Assembly: GCA_029844215.1 (NCBI GenBank)
Contig: CM056736.1
Coordinates: 16,987,501 to 17,051,500 of the forward strand
Length of the DNA: 64,000 nucleotides
Direction of reading: 5' to 3'
From: Przewalskia tangutica
Taxonomy: Eukaryota; Streptophyta; Magnoliopsida; Solanales; Solanaceae
The translations under genes and the position numbers were made by a program. Positions 45,300 to 57,566 of this stretch are shown here, in pieces. Every line of letters begins with the position of its first letter. Position 1 is the first letter of the stretch. Under the pieces are notes generated by a model that saw only the letters and a program-made list of their open reading frames with translations, was not told the origin of the DNA and did no database searches.

Positions 45300-47010
45300 A
45301 TGAACCATTTGAAGAAACTCAGGACTCCATTAATTCTCAAATGGGTTTCTTCTGTTTATGATTTTAACAATTCTAAAGCGATTCTTTGGGCAAGTGCCGA
45401 AAAGTTTAGGTTTTATGCAACTAAAAAGATTGGTAAATCTGAATTAGAAGAAGAAGAATGTCATATACCTCGTGCAGTGAGGAAAGAAGCACAAGCTGCT
45501 TTGTTAGAGTACTTGCATTCCACTAGAAGTTTCCAATTTATGGATGCTGAACATATGAGTAAAAACTCACCCTTTTTCCTTTCCAAGTTGTTACAAAGAG
45601 TGGATAATGAAACTGATATTCAACGTTCTCTAACTCGATTCTTGCGATACCATCCAATCAATGAATTAGAACCATTCTTTGAGAGCATGGGTCTCAAGCC
45701 TTGTCAGTACTTGACATTTCTTCCCAGAGATCTCATGTTCTTGAATGATGATAAGAGGTTGTTCGATAACTATCATGTCTTGTGTAATTATGGTATTTCA
45801 CGAAATAAGATAGGACGGATTTTTTCTGAAGCTCCAGAAGTTTTTAGATATGATCCTGGAGTTCTCGACCTCAAACTTCGTTCTTTTCATGGGATTGGGT
45901 TAGATCAGTCTGCTGTTGTTAAGCTTGTTAGTGCAAGTCCTCATCTTTTGATTGGGAATGTACACAAGGATTTTTTTGAAGTTGTTGACAAATTAAAGAG
46001 AGTGGAAGTTGAATACAGTTGGATTGAGAAACAATTGAATGGAAATTCTATCCATTTTGAGCCAGTTACTCGAGCTCATGTGCTTCTTGAATGGGTTGGG
46101 GTTGACTGATGAACAATTAGGAAAATTAATCTGTCAAGTTCCTGGTCTTCTGTTTGACTGTTCTGGACATACTACATTTTTGCTAATTGGATTCTTGTCG
46201 AAATTTGGTTTTGAGAAGCCCCAATTACTTGATGTATTTCTACACTTGCCACAAATCGCAATAAAGACATTTGTTTTCAATATGAGGCAATGCTACCAGT
46301 TCTTGATTGAAATTGAGATGTCTGTCGTAGAGATAGGAAGTATCATTCGTTCATACCCAATATTGCTAGGCTCATGTATGCTGAAGAAATATTCGAGCTT
46401 GCTATCTATCCTGAACACTGGGAAGATGCGGCTTTGTAGTGTGATCAAGGAGAATCCAGAATTTTTGAGGAATTTGGTTCGTGGAGCCAAAGTTGAAAAA
46501 TTACCAATAGCTGAGGAGGAGCTAAGATCCAAAATGATGAAAAGTAACTTCCTTTTGGATTTGGGTTTTACTGAGAACTCGAGTGAAATGGAGAAAGCTC
46601 TCAAAGTATTTCGAGAAAAAGGGGTGGAGCTTCAAGAGAGGTTTGATTGTTTGGTAAATGCTGGTTTGGGTCAAAAGCATGTTGCTTCAGTGCTGAAAAT
46701 ACATCCGCAAATACTCAACCAAAGGAAAGAGGTACTTGAGGCAAAGATTGATTTTCTAGTGAATAAATTGTGTTATCCTCTGTCTACTTTAGTTTCATTT
46801 CCATCTTACCTCAACTACACAATTCTAAGAATCAGGCTTAGGCTTTCAATGTATAATTGGCTCAGAGATCAAGGGAAAGTGGACACAACATTGGCTTTGA
46901 GCACTATCATAGCGTCCTCAGAGAAATTATTCATGAAGGCATATGTAATTCCTCATCCTAAAGGCCTTGAAGTCTGCCAACATCTGAAAAGAGATATATA
47001 TTCTGATTAA
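45300..47010 (+). pseudogene. mTERF family gene, MTEF18-like, with one frameshift
   Basis: This is the only clear host gene. ATG 45300 opens MNHLKKLRTPLILKWVSS, basic and hydrophobic like a mitochondrial transit peptide. Repeated mTERF helices follow (LTRFLRYHPINELEPFFESM, RNKIGRIFSEAPEVFRYDP, SAVVKLVSASPHLLIGN). At about 46030-46075 the frame shifts by +1. The second part continues from LELMCFLNGLGLTDEQLGKL through RSYPILLGS, VNAGLGQKHVASVLKIHPQI to HPKGLEVCQHLKRD and TAA at 47008-47010. The total is about 570 codons in one exon, as is usual for plant mTERFs, which bind nucleic acid in organelles. The rest is so well preserved that a sequencing indel or very recent loss is likely. The MTEF18/SHOT1-like label is from memory of the subfamily. 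Confidence 0.85.
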
Positions 47011-47396
47011 GTGAGTCATTCCATCCGGTTACATTGGCAAGGAAAAGTTTAAAGCTTCAGGTCTATTTGAAGCGCAGTCTCCTGCTTAAGTTAAGAAAAG
47101 TTCCCATTCGAGATGTGTTAAACTTTGAGTGAAACGAAAAGGAGCAGGAAAATCCAGGTAATGCCCTTTCTAGTTGTATCATACTTGGATGTTCCTGTTA
47201 CTGATCCATTCAACAAGATTAAGGCTTGTCAAAATTGTTCATGTTTGCACTTGATGTCCACTATTCTTGATTTCACCTTCTTGTCTTTTCCAATGACAAT
47301 AACTGTTTTACTTGCTATTGTTGTACTGGTAAAAAATGGTAGCCCGCTGCACTAAGCTCCCGCTATGCGCGGGGTTCAGGGAAGGGCAATTTGTAC
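47011..47396 (+). other. 3' flank of the mTERF gene with SINE-like fragment
   Basis: The likely 3' untranslated region. At about 47342-47387 the words gcactaagctcccgctatgc and gcggggttcagggaagggc match my memory of a tRNA-derived Solanaceae SINE consensus. The hAT element at 47397 cuts in directly after it. Confidence 0.5.
47389..47396. repeat. Target-site duplication (left) of the hAT element
   Basis: The sequence atttgtac here and atttatac at 50083-50090 agree at 7 of 8 bases, the 8-bp duplication made by hAT transposases. Confidence 0.82.
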
Positions 47397-50082
47397 TAGG
47401 GCTGGCCAGTGGGCCGGGCCGACCCGACCCCGGTCCCGACACCGTTTAAATAATAAAAAAAAAATAGCGGGCCCGGGGCTCGAACCGGGACGGGACATGG
47501 TATGGTCCCGCCCGACCCGGTCCCGCCAGGACCCGACCCGTCCCGGTCCCGTCCCGATCCCGCCCCAGTCCCGCCAATTACCAAAAATAGTCGTTGCAAT
47601 AACGGCCATTTTACATTTTGACCGTTATTGCAACGACCATTTTTGGCTTCCCCCACTCCCCCAACCCCCCTACCCCCTTTATATTTATTTTTAACCCCTA
47701 AGTTATTATATTTACATTTTAACCCAATTTTCCAACTATAAATTCATCATTTTCTCTTCTTATTTCTCACAATCTTCCTACAATCTCTAATCTCTCAAAT
47801 CTCAATCAATCTATTTCTATACAACATTGTCTACTACATATTCACTCTATTTATTAATTTGAGAATTGGGAGTGAAGTTGACAACTAGCTTGAGGATTAA
47901 TCTATCGAGCAAAGTTTCAATTTAAATTGCAAAGTCGCTCTAACTTCTGATATAGGTCGTAGTACTAACGGCCATGATTATTTAACGGTAACCTGTCATT
48001 GGATAAAATATAAATGGTCTATGCAAAAACGTATTTTAGCATATAGATATATAGATAGTAGGCACACTGGTGAGTTTATTTCACAAAATATTTATTTAGT
48101 CTGCGATTATTACGGAATAACTGATAAAGTTATGAGTATTACATTAGATAATGCAACTTCTAACAATTCTGCTATTTATATTTTAAAAGAATTTTTAACT
48201 CCGTCTTTTCCAAAACATTTTCATATCAAATGTGCGTGCCATATTTATAACTTAGTTGTAAAGGATGATCTTTCACTTTTTCAAGATATTCTTGAAAAAA
48301 TATAATTTGCTATAAACTTTATTTTTAAAAATAATAGAATTCAAACAGAGAAAAAAATATAAAAAAATTTGTCACGATTGTGGACTATCTTACAGAAAAA
48401 TTCCCGAAGAAGTACCAACTAGGTGGAATTCTTTATATGACCAACTAGTTGTTGCTTATGACTATAGAAAACGTATCACTTTATTTTTTAACGCCCATAA
48501 TCAAAATCCAAATGATATGATTGTGGATAATGATTGAGACAAAATTAAAGAACTTATTGTATTTCTATAGAATTTTCAACGAGCAACAAAAGAATTTTCT
48601 ACTTTATATTATCCTACTATTTCAACTATGTTGTTTTATATAGCTATAATATTTTTACTTCTTAAAGAATATATGGAAAAACCTGCTTATAAGGCAGCTA
48701 TTAAAAAATGTTTATGAAATTAAAGAAATATTTTATTCCTATTCCCCTATTTATATTATTGGTGTTGTATTAAACCCGACTATTAAAGTAGAGGGTTGTA
48801 AAAGTCTTATTGAAAATATTTATAACTGTATGGATGTACTATCACCTCCAACTCTAAAAAAATTAAATGTTGAGCCACCTATTGAACAAACGCTAGAGGA
48901 AGTGTTGAATAGCGTAGAAGATGAATGCAAAAAAGTATATCGGCATTACCAGCAAGAAAGTGCTAGTAACCAACCGGCTTTCGTACCATCTTCTTCTACT
49001 TCAACACAGCCTAAAAAAAGACATGTTTCTGCGGCTAGTATTGAAAGCCTCAGAAATAGAATGCTTGATGGTAAAGATCGCTAACCAAATTAGCGAGTTC
49101 GATGTTTTTGTTTTCCAGGGTACTTTACCTTACCAAGCAGTTGTCAATGAAGACGGAAAGGAAGACTTGCTGAAATATTGGATGCAGAATGAGAAGACAT
49201 TTCCGACACTTTCAATGATGGCCCGAGATATTTTGAACATTCAAGCGTCATCAATCGCTTCTGAAAGCGCTTTTTCTGCAGGCAGATTTCAAATAGGAGA
49301 GCACAGACACTCATTAGTCGGAGACAGCTTGGAGATGACGATAATATTCAGAGATTGGATACGAGCGGAGCGAAGAAGGTGCGGTCAACCAGAGATTAAC
49401 GAAGAAGAAGACGAAAACTACAACGACATCTTATCTGAAGGCATGAGTAGCGACGTGGAACAATTTGACCAAGATATATCAATTCCAACCGAAGAACCAC
49501 ACGAAATTATAAAGAAACTAGAAAAAATATTTTCAAATTGATAATTTATTTTATTGCAATTTTTTAATTTTTCTATGTCTTTTGCAATTTTTTTCAACAA
49601 CAGTACACTACAATGTTGTAATTCTGAATCTTGTATATTTCAATGAAATAATTAATAATATAAGAGGCACAAAAACAGCATTGGGATGTTTTTTTTACAC
49701 TTTTCTTGTCTTTGTTTAATTATTTAGTTTATAACTTTATACTTTATAAATATATATGAGTATAATACTATAATAGTATAATTATATAAAATATGAGTAT
49801 ATGAGTCTATGACTATCACTATATGACTATATGTTAATGTTACTTTGTTAGTAATTTAGTATTTTTAATTTAGTGGAAAAATTTAAAAAAAAAAAAGAAA
49901 CCCGCCCGTCCCGTCCCGACTCGCCATCGACGGCAGACGGACGGACACGGTATCGTCGAGCTAGTCCCGGTCCCGCCTGTCCCGCCCCATCCCGACCCCG
50001 CCCCTCCTCTCCGTCCCGACCCCGTCCCGAGCCCGCCGATCCCGACCCCAGTGGGCCCGACCCGGCCCACTGGTCAGCCCTA
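47397..50082 (+). mobile_element. hAT transposon with broken transposase (2.7 kb)
   Basis: The terminal inverted repeats are tagggctggccagtgggccg at the left and, on the complement at the right, tagggctgaccagtgggccg. Both are followed by subterminal C/G-rich stretches, and an 8-bp duplication flanks the element. A decayed plus-strand transposase lies inside. It is related to the minus-strand elements at 41216 and 59723 (same C-terminal domain and the same agtttcaattt leader phrase). Confidence 0.9.
47940..49541 (+). pseudogene. hAT transposase, N-terminally deleted
   Basis: Text from about 47950 (SDIGRSTNGHDYL) leads into 48021-48305 with YYGITDKVMSITLDNATSNN and a C-x-C-H metal-site-like segment (KCACHIYNLVV). 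Broken frames cover 48310-48829. The region 48830-49541 gives the dimerisation domain (EDLLKYWMQNEKTFPTLSMM, SESAFSAGRFQIGE) and an acidic tail. The BED zinc finger is missing, because the leader jumps straight to the catalytic part. The transposase would cut and rejoin element ends, but stops and frameshifts preclude that here. Confidence 0.82.
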
Positions 50083-50668
50083 ATTTATACTGGTAAAAAT
50101 TTAAAATTCTTTATCTTTGTTAGGGATTGTCTTCTTTATGAATTTCTACTCAACATTAACCTTCTCACTTGTTTATATATGATTGGTAAAGTGAACAAAG
50201 GACCATCTTACTTGTACTATCAAATACGGATTGTAAGAGAATAATGTTTTTCTTGTGCCAAATGGAAGACTAAATTCCCGTATGTTGGGCTGATTTTGGT
50301 GCTTACCATTCACGGAAAACACCCTATTTGTGATGAATAGCATGCTCAGTGTCCTCTTTTTTGCATATTTGGAGTTTGATTATTCAGAAACCACTAAGTC
50401 ATCATAAGATGACAAAAATGTAATTTACCGCTTTTTATGAACGTAAATTTGTAAGTCTTTCTTTCTTTCTGTTATTTAAGTCAACCTCGTAATCTGTTAA
50501 TTACGACGCAGAATTGACCAAAATTTGGGAGAATCATTATCATTTTGAATATAGTCAAACACTGAGCTACTCTTGATCAAAAAAGAAAAAAAAATCAAAC
50601 ACTGGGCTGGAGAAATGTCTGCCAAAAACTTAGAATTTATGGATATTTAAGAAGATAGTATATAGCAA
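50083..50668. other. Spacer between hAT and copia, no gene seen
   Basis: AT-rich DNA continuing the mTERF 3' flank after the hAT. The phrase tcaaacactg recurs near 50555 and 50596. No domain or RNA gene is visible. Confidence 0.45.
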
Positions 50669-50803
50669 AATGTGAGAAATTATGGAGAAACATATTATTG
50701 AATTGTGTTTTTACATTATTACATTGAGTCCTATTTATATACACTACATTATATTTCTTTTCCATATCGGATACTATATACAAATCCTATTCCTATTCTA
50801 ACA
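50669..50803 (-). repeat. Short 3' LTR of a copia remnant
   Basis: In minus-strand sense it starts TGTTAGAATAGG right after the purine-rich gcttgagtgagagtg and may end at tttctcacaTTTT-like sequence (CA at 50669). A length of about 135 bp fits small copia LTRs. The distal end is inferred. Confidence 0.55.
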
Positions 50804-52748
50804 CTCTCACTCAAGCTGGTGCATACAAGTCATATGTATCGAGCTTGTTATAGATGTAACTAATACAAGGACCAGTGAGTGACTTGGTGAAAATATCTAC
50901 AAGTAGATCACCCGACTTCACAAATTTAATAATAATATCTCCGGAGAGTATCTTTTCTCTGACAAACTGACAATCAATCTCATTGTGCTTAGTCCTCTCA
51001 TGAAATACTAGATTTGATGCGATATGAAGGTCCGCTTTGTTATCACACACAAGTTCTATCTGATTGATTTCTCCAAATTTTAGTTCTCTGAACAACTGCT
51101 TAATCCAAACTAGCTCACAAGTTGCTACAATCATTGATCGATATTCTAATTCTACACTAGATCGAGCAACAACACTCTGTTTCTTACTCTTCCAGGACAC
51201 CAAATTAACTCCTACGGTTGTAGAACATCTACCAGAGGGTGATCCTGTCCAATCAGTGTCTATATATCCAACGATCTGCTCAGGGCTTCGATCTTCTAAA
51301 AGTAGTCTTTTACATGGAGCTGACTTAATATATCACATATTGCACACAACTGCATCCCAATGACTATCATCGGGAGAATCCATAAACTGACTTTACAACA
51401 CTCATAAGAAAGGAAATGTGAGGTCTAGTCACTTTGAGATAATTAAACTTACCAATCAGTCACCTATATCTTTCAGGATCACTAAGTGGCTCCCCTATCG
51501 TGGCAGTAGTTTAGCATTTGGATTCACATGAGTGTCAATGAGTCTACATCCCATCATTCTTGTCTCCTCAAATATGCCTAAGGCATATTTGCGTTGCGAA
51601 ATAACAATACTTGATCTGGACTAAGCAACCTCAATAACTAGAAAATAGTCTGCAGAAGTTTTTTAGTTTGAAAATGCTGAAAGAAATGTTTTTAAATTGA
51701 TGATAACATCCTGATCATTGCATGTAATAATGACATCGTTAACATAAATAACCAAATAAATACACAGACTAGTAGCGTAATGCTGATAAAACACGGGGTG
51801 AGCAGCTTCATTACGAGTCATGTCAAACTCCTAAATATTGTGTTGAACTTCCCAAATTAGGCTCGAGGAGATTATTTCAGGCCATAAAGTGATCGGCGCA
51901 ATCGACACACCAGACTAGACTCCCCATAAGTAACAAACCCGGTTGCTCCATATAAACTTCCTACTCAAGGTGGAGAAAAACATTCTTAATGTCCAACTAA
52001 TAAGGAGGTCAATGACGAACAACAACCATGGATAGAAAAAGATGGACAAATGCTATTTTAGCCACATGAGAGAAAATATTACTGTAATCAAGCCCAAATA
52101 TCTGATTGTACCCCTCAGCAACAAGATGAGCCTTAAGCTGATCAACTTGGCCGTCTGGATCAACTTTAACTGCATAAACCCAACGACAACCAACAATAGA
52201 TTTACCTATAGGAACATGAATAAGCTCCCAAGTACCACTTGCATATAAAACAGACATCTCGTCAATCATAACATATTGCCATTTGGGACGAGAAAGGGCT
52301 TCTGATGTAAGTAAGGAGGGGTGATGTTTAGTAAGTGGGTTGGGTTGGTGATATTCGGGTTGACCCGAAATTGGATGCAAAGATGGGGTTCTCGAGTTGG
52401 CCGGATAGGGTGGTGTTTGGTGGCTGTTTCGGGTAGTTGTGCTTGGAAACGAACTTAGACATTTTATGGAGTTGTTACGGGTGTGTTTATGGTCAGGATG
52501 ATGTTTGGGACTTGGTGGTTTGGTGGTGGCAAGGTGACAGAACTGAAACGATGAGGTCGTCGACAAGGTGTGTTATGCGGACCGTTTGGTGTTGTCGGGA
52601 TTGGACGGGACTTTGTGGGTGGTTTCGGTTGGGGAACTTTGGTGGGGATGTTTATGGAGTCTTGTGGGATGTTGTGGTAGAAAGAATGAAGTGGTTTGGA
52701 CACGGAATGAACACGGAATGCGAGGTGCAAATTCGAGTACACACCAAG
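50804..52748 (-). pseudogene. Copia remnant C: reverse transcriptase and RNase H
   Basis: The minus-strand RNase H (51203-50811) reads MVSWKSKKQSVVARSSVELE, VCDNKADLHIASNLVFHERT and KHNEIDCQFVREKI, ending just before the polypurine tract. Reverse transcriptase starts at about 52270-52009 with GTWELIHVP, GCRWVYAVKVDPDGQ and GLDYSNIFSHVAKI. Between them (51300-52000) frames are broken by many stops. A Pro/Thr/Ser-rich linker occupies 52300-52740. The fragment is cut at 52748 by a gypsy LTR. Confidence 0.82.
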
Positions 52749-53503
52749 TGTTGGTGCGTTCGATTTTGACCAAGTGTTTGGTTGTTGTGGTTTTAGTGAA
52801 GTACGAATGATATGCCAAGGATAGAGACACAGGGGTTTTACTGCCCGAGTCGATACCAAAGAGATGGTGACCAATTCCACAAGGTCAAGACCGGGGTTGC
52901 TAAGTACAAGCCCGTGAACTACACAAGTGAGGATGGTCGGAAGCCCTTTTAGTAACCCGAAGCTTAGGCTAGGTTGGTCCACACAGTTCCAATGTTCGCT
53001 TACCACTAAGGGGGTTTCTCAAGCTTGGGTATTGATTATGTCACACAGTCCTAATCAAGACTTACACCAAAAGGAAACCTTAGCTTGAGTTTAACTAGGT
53101 CACACAATCCTAGCTTCAACTTACACTAAGGGGTTTGGCTCACACAAGGACCAACTAATGTATACAACACACAAGTTGAATACCTTAGCTTTTGAGTAAA
53201 AGTCACTTTTATATATCAATATACTCTCTCTATATTTACAAGTGCTAAGGGCCCTATTTATAGTAGCAAATGGACCATTCTTGAAGACAAATTAAAAGAC
53301 ACAAACTACATGACAATTTTGGCCTAGTGTGGATAAATGAGAACAATTTTGGGTTTACTTGGTGACCAAGAGTATTTCGACCAAACCAAGACAATGGGAA
53401 AGGTCTTGGATTTTCTTGGGGACAAAGAATAAATTTTGCACACTCCCTTTGTGGATTCCAAGTAGAAGAGTGGATGGATTTGGCTTCTCAAGACTTTTAT
53501 CAT
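52749..53503 (-). repeat. LTR of a Galadriel-like gypsy remnant
   Basis: The minus-strand reading starts TGATAAAAGTCTTGAG and ends CGAACGCACCAACA. A tandem repeat of roughly 60-80 bp with tcacacaatcctagcttcaa-like units occupies about 52960-53160. It adjoins a pol end on the right and copia remnant C on the left. The exact borders are inferred. Confidence 0.5.
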
Positions 53504-55151
53504 TTTGGAACTAGTTTAGAAGCTTCCAAAAGAATTCGTCCTCGAATTCGCGTCGTCTAAATATGGTAATAATTTTTCAACAACAGGTGTTGATCTAACA
53601 TTTCCACCATTAGATAAGTCCGGAAGTTTTGTCTTGTAGATTCCTTTTTCGACACTTGCCAAATATAGATCCGAATAAAAGCCAAACGATTTTGAAAAAT
53701 GATGTTTGTATTGTTCCATGACTCTCATACAATCTAATGCCTTGCCATAGATAGAATAATGGCACGGTGCACCATTCAATTTTGTGCTAGAGCAAAAGAT
53801 GGCATTTACTCTAGTTCATGTTTGGTGTCCAACGACTCTTCACGGCTTGATATGGTTAGGACTGGGGCTTCACATTTTTTTTCCTCAAGGCTTCAAAAAC
53901 TCTTGTTGCTCTTCAGAACCATTCACACTCATCTTTTCTTATTAGCTCGTTGGTAGGGGCAACAAGGTCACAACAATTTTGTATGGCATGATGAGAATAA
54001 GAAGCCGGACCAAGGAAACTATTTGCCGCAATTATACCCATAGGCTCGGAACATCGTTGGCGAGAGTCCACCGTCATCACAAATGCTCTCAGATGTCGTG
54101 GTGTAACTCATGGACCATTGTAGCATCTTGTGCATGAAGCTCGTGTTTGTAGTATTGTACAACCTACATGGCATAATGAAAGTTTTGCCCCGTGATGTTA
54201 TTGGGTGATCGAGAATTACGATCCAAGCTCACGTATGGAAATGGATGTTTCGAGACCGGCAAAGGAGTATATGATTCTTGGTGGAAGAATCTTGTAGCAG
54301 TAACACTTTCTTGGCACCACAATTTTTTTGTTATATGTAGAATAAGGAAGCCTTGTATCACCCAATCTTCCGCTAGGGGATGCCATGGATTCTTGGCCTC
54401 GAAGTGAGACGACTCCAATATCACATTCAACTCCAATATTCGGAATAGGGCAGTAAGGGCCCAAATTTTTTGAGTGAATTGACAAGGAAAGGAAGCCGAA
54501 TCACGGAAACCTTTTGCCATACTTCTATTTAACGGTTCGGGCCAACTCCGGAAGGTTAATACCGTAGACGAAGCATTACACATGTCGTCGGATGATGCGA
54601 TGTAGCCCATAGATGGTTGTAGCACCTTGTGTATGGAGCTCTAGGGAGGGCTTGGAACGTTGCACAACCCGAACGACATCACAAGCCATTCATTGCAACC
54701 ATGCTTGAGTTTAAAGGTCATCTTTCTTTCATCTCCTCCTCGGACCTTCATGTGTTGGTAGCCACTTCTCAAATCTACCTTGATGAACAATTTGGCTCCA
54801 CTTAATTCATCAAAAAGATCTTTCAACCTCGGAATAGGAAGTTTGTTCCCAATGATAAAGTTGTCGACCTCTCGGTTTTTGGCTTTCAACACACGTGTGC
54901 CAAGTTTCATTTTTCTTTGGCACCATCAAGATCGCTGCCTTGTTCGGATTGTGGCTATAGGCTTGATGATTAAGTAATGAACTTCTTGGAAATAAACTAA
55001 GAGTAGGTTCAATACTTTCCACCATTGGTGATCCGGTTGCAAGCTCGTCCCCACATAAAACTTTCAAGGACTCCTTTGAGTTGGTAACTATAGTACTCCC
55101 CTTATTAGACTCTATCTCTATCATCGGTGTATTGAGCAAGGGTGTATCCAT
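53504..55151 (-). pseudogene. Gypsy remnant (reverse transcriptase and pol end)
   Basis: The minus-strand frame 54910-54641 shows a Ty3-gypsy reverse transcriptase start: LPIPRLKDLFDELSGAKLFI, KVDLRSGYQHMKVRGGDE and WLVMSFGLCNV. It is cut where the next motif is expected. The pol end (53779-53516) finishes DANSRTNSFGSF, beside the LTR. Between them (53780-54640) the DNA is non-coding with a diverged internal duplication. RNase H and integrase are lost. Confidence 0.75.
53985..54645. repeat. Diverged duplication inside the gypsy remnant
   Basis: The segment at about 53985-54160 (gaataagaagccgg ... agcatcttgtgcatgaagct) recurs in diverged form at about 54480-54642 (gaaaggaagccgaa ... agcaccttgtgtatggagct). 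The offset is about 490 bp. Confidence 0.55.
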
Positions 55152-55490
55152 CCCTTCATTTTCTTGGTGTAGCCAAATACATGGATGAATTATCCTCTTG
55201 GAAGCTTCATCTTCTAGACCATTCTTGTCCTTGCCAACTTGTCCTCCAACTCACGGCCTAGTCATCCTTGTGGAAAACTTTTTGGCTTAGTCACCTTATT
55301 GGAAGACTCTCGGCCTTGTCACCCCTTACATGGCCTATTAATTGTGTCCTAAGATAGTTATTACATGGCATACTATGTCCTAAGCTAAGAGCTAAAAGTT
55401 AAGCTAAGAAATAAAGACAAGCCAAAACATGGACTTCGGCCAAGACCTACATATAAAGGCCGAATAAAAACTTGCTTCCTAGATCTTCAC
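55152..55490. other. Spacer, no gene seen
   Basis: This holds short repeated words such as ggccttgtcacc and ggcttagtcacctta, possibly the degraded 5' part of the gypsy remnant. No domain or RNA gene. Confidence 0.4.
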
Positions 55491-56440
55491 GTGACAACTC
55501 CAAAGCATAGAGACTCGTCCAATGAGGAGCGGGAAAAGATTTTAGCGGAGCTTGATCCAGAGGGTAATATTTTGCACAATACCGTAGGGACAATTTTAGA
55601 AATTACTGCAGGAAGTTGGACCACTCATTTATTTGATTGGATATTACATGAATGTCGGTTGCAAGTGCATGATGCTCATTTCTTTGTGCAGTCTCCTTTA
55701 TCAAATGATTTATGGTCACTGCCATTTGAGCTGAAGGAACTTGGGTTACAATGTAAACACATTGAGGGTTGTTTCCTAACTGGACTGGTTAATTCATTTT
55801 TCTGCCTTCTGGAGAGTATTCTTTAGATCTCAATGTTCAGCAAGTGGAGATCAGCTTGAGAAGAGGAAATTACATTAGCTGCATTTTCCCTTCAACTGAT
55901 TTACTAGCTTCCACGAAAATGAAGCATCTTCAGTTCGGAGAATTGAACTTTTATGGTGCCGCAAGTAATTTTTCTTTATCTCCATAATACTTTTACTTTT
56001 TGCATTATGGTCGAAAGAGTCCAACCGTGCAAGAACTGGTAAGCAACTATGGGAAGTAGCAGCAACAAAAATTGGTTCTTTGACTTTAACTCGAAAGTTT
56101 GCATTCCATAAAATTGCTAGCACTGTGTGCTTATGGTTGCGTTATGCACATGCTTACGAGAAAATTCTTTTACTGGAGGGTATCTGGTGGATGATGCTAT
56201 AAAGAAATTCACTATTGTTGTTGTTCAGAGCGAAGCGTATTCAAGAACTCTTAAGCAACAGTGGGAGGTTATTTCTCAAGTTGAGAAGGAACTACCTGTT
56301 GAGGCCATTGTGCAGGCATGGAGAATAATCCGTTATAAAGCAGCATCGTCTGGTCAACAGTCAAAATATGGTGGTCACAGATCTAAGTTGAGCAGGATTT
56401 GTTGGAAAATCTGTCAATCACTTTCCCTAATTTGTATGGT
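55491..56440 (+). pseudogene. VPS13/chorein-like host gene fragment
   Basis: In shifting plus-strand frames the text reads continuously like one protein: EREKILAELDPEGNILHNT, WILHECRLQVHDAHFFVQSP, HIEGCFLTGLVNSFF, then VQQVEISLRRGNYISCIFPS, GKQLWEVAATKIGSL, VCLWLRYAHAYEKILLLEG and QQWEVISQVEKELPVEAIVQ. I associate this order with plant VPS13-family lipid-transfer proteins, from memory. At least three frameshifts or stops break it. No intron-like interruption is visible over about 950 bp, so it may be a processed copy. It abuts a LINE end. Confidence 0.4.
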
Positions 56441-56479
56441 CATTTGCAGTGCGCTCCATGCTGTTAAATGCCTTCTACT

Positions 56480-57290
56480 CTTGAAGGAAACTCTGGTCAG
56501 GAACAAATGACATTACAAGGAAAGTTCTGGTATCCTGGAGTAAAAATATGTCTTCCTAAGGCAGCTGGTGGACTCAACATCACCAATATGAAAAGATGGA
56601 ACAAGACAGCTATCACAAAGACATGTTGGGATCTAGCTAGAAAAAAAAATGATACCCTGTGGATAAAATGGATCCATTCATACTATGTGAAGAATCATAA
56701 TCTTGATACCATGTCACTGCCTCAACAAGCTAGCTGGATGGTTAAGAAGATATTGAATTTAAGGGCTCAACTGGAAAGTATGTAGAGTAGTGCTCATGGT
56801 ATCCCTGATAAGATGCTTTTATGTTCAGGTGATAGGTGACTTGACAAAAGTGACATGGAAGGATTTGATGAACCTCAACCTTGCCAAGCCCAAAACAGTT
56901 TTTATCATGTGGCTGCAACTGTAAAGTAGACTGCTAACAGTGGATCGATTGAGCAAATGAGAAAGGCAGGTTGACAAAAAAAAATGTGTGTTATGTAAAG
57001 CAACTGATGAAACAAGGAATCACACATGCACTGAGTGTGCTTTCACAGTTCTGCTTTCAATTACCTGGGAGAAGGCTTGGACGTATAACAAGATTAAATA
57101 AGAGGTATTGCATATGTGGATTGTGGGGAAAATGGACTGGTTGGCTTTATATACACTGGCCCAATGCACTGACTTGGGATCAAACAGTGGCATTAATTCT
57201 CAAATGCAGTAAAGAACGATCAAGTCAAGCCAAAGTTATGATGATGATATATGCTAAATTTATCCATGTCATCTGAACAGAGAGAAACTC
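56480..57290 (+). pseudogene. LINE (L1-type) 3' fragment
   Basis: The plus-strand frame 56468-56785 has the region after reverse transcriptase typical of plant LINEs (ICLPKAAGGLNITNMKRWNK, WIKWIHSYYVKNHN, LPQQASWMVKKIL). A zinc-binding reverse-transcriptase-associated region follows in broken frames (VDRLSK, KCVLCKATDETRNH). A run of 11 A at about 57292-57302 may be the poly(A) tail. The 5' part is missing, as is common after incomplete reverse transcription. Confidence 0.78.
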
Positions 57291-57302
57291 CAAAAAAAAA
57301 AA

Positions 57303-57566
57303 CTTCACACACAAAGAAAGAACTTGGGAAACTTTAACAACGGGAAATAGCCTACGTTTTTTTCCACATCAGAGTTGATGCATCCGTAATTTTATATCTT
57401 TAACAATACAGGTTTATGTAAATGATACTAGGTTTAAATGTCTTGGGAGTTTCGATAGATAGAGAGGGCATTTAATAGAAGAAGATCACAACCTTTGAGA
57501 TTGACGAACATGAGATTCTCAAGTACCAGGGTCATTTAAGTTAATCTTAGCACAATTTTCTATTCT
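57303..57566. other. Short spacer, no gene seen
   Basis: AT-rich sequence between the LINE tail and repeat S copy 3, without recognisable structure. Confidence 0.45.

Noticed and set aside
45059..45340. Minus-strand 93-codon frame beside the mTERF start
   Set aside because: It is antisense to the leader and first codons of the real gene and shows no domain.
47365..47694. Arg/Pro-rich frames at the hAT ends (also 49870-50244)
   Set aside because: They are translations of the C/G-rich subterminal repeats of the transposon, open on both strands because of base composition.
52437..52830. Overlapping Trp/Val-rich plus-strand frames
   Set aside because: They are antisense to the Pro/Thr-rich linker of copia remnant C.
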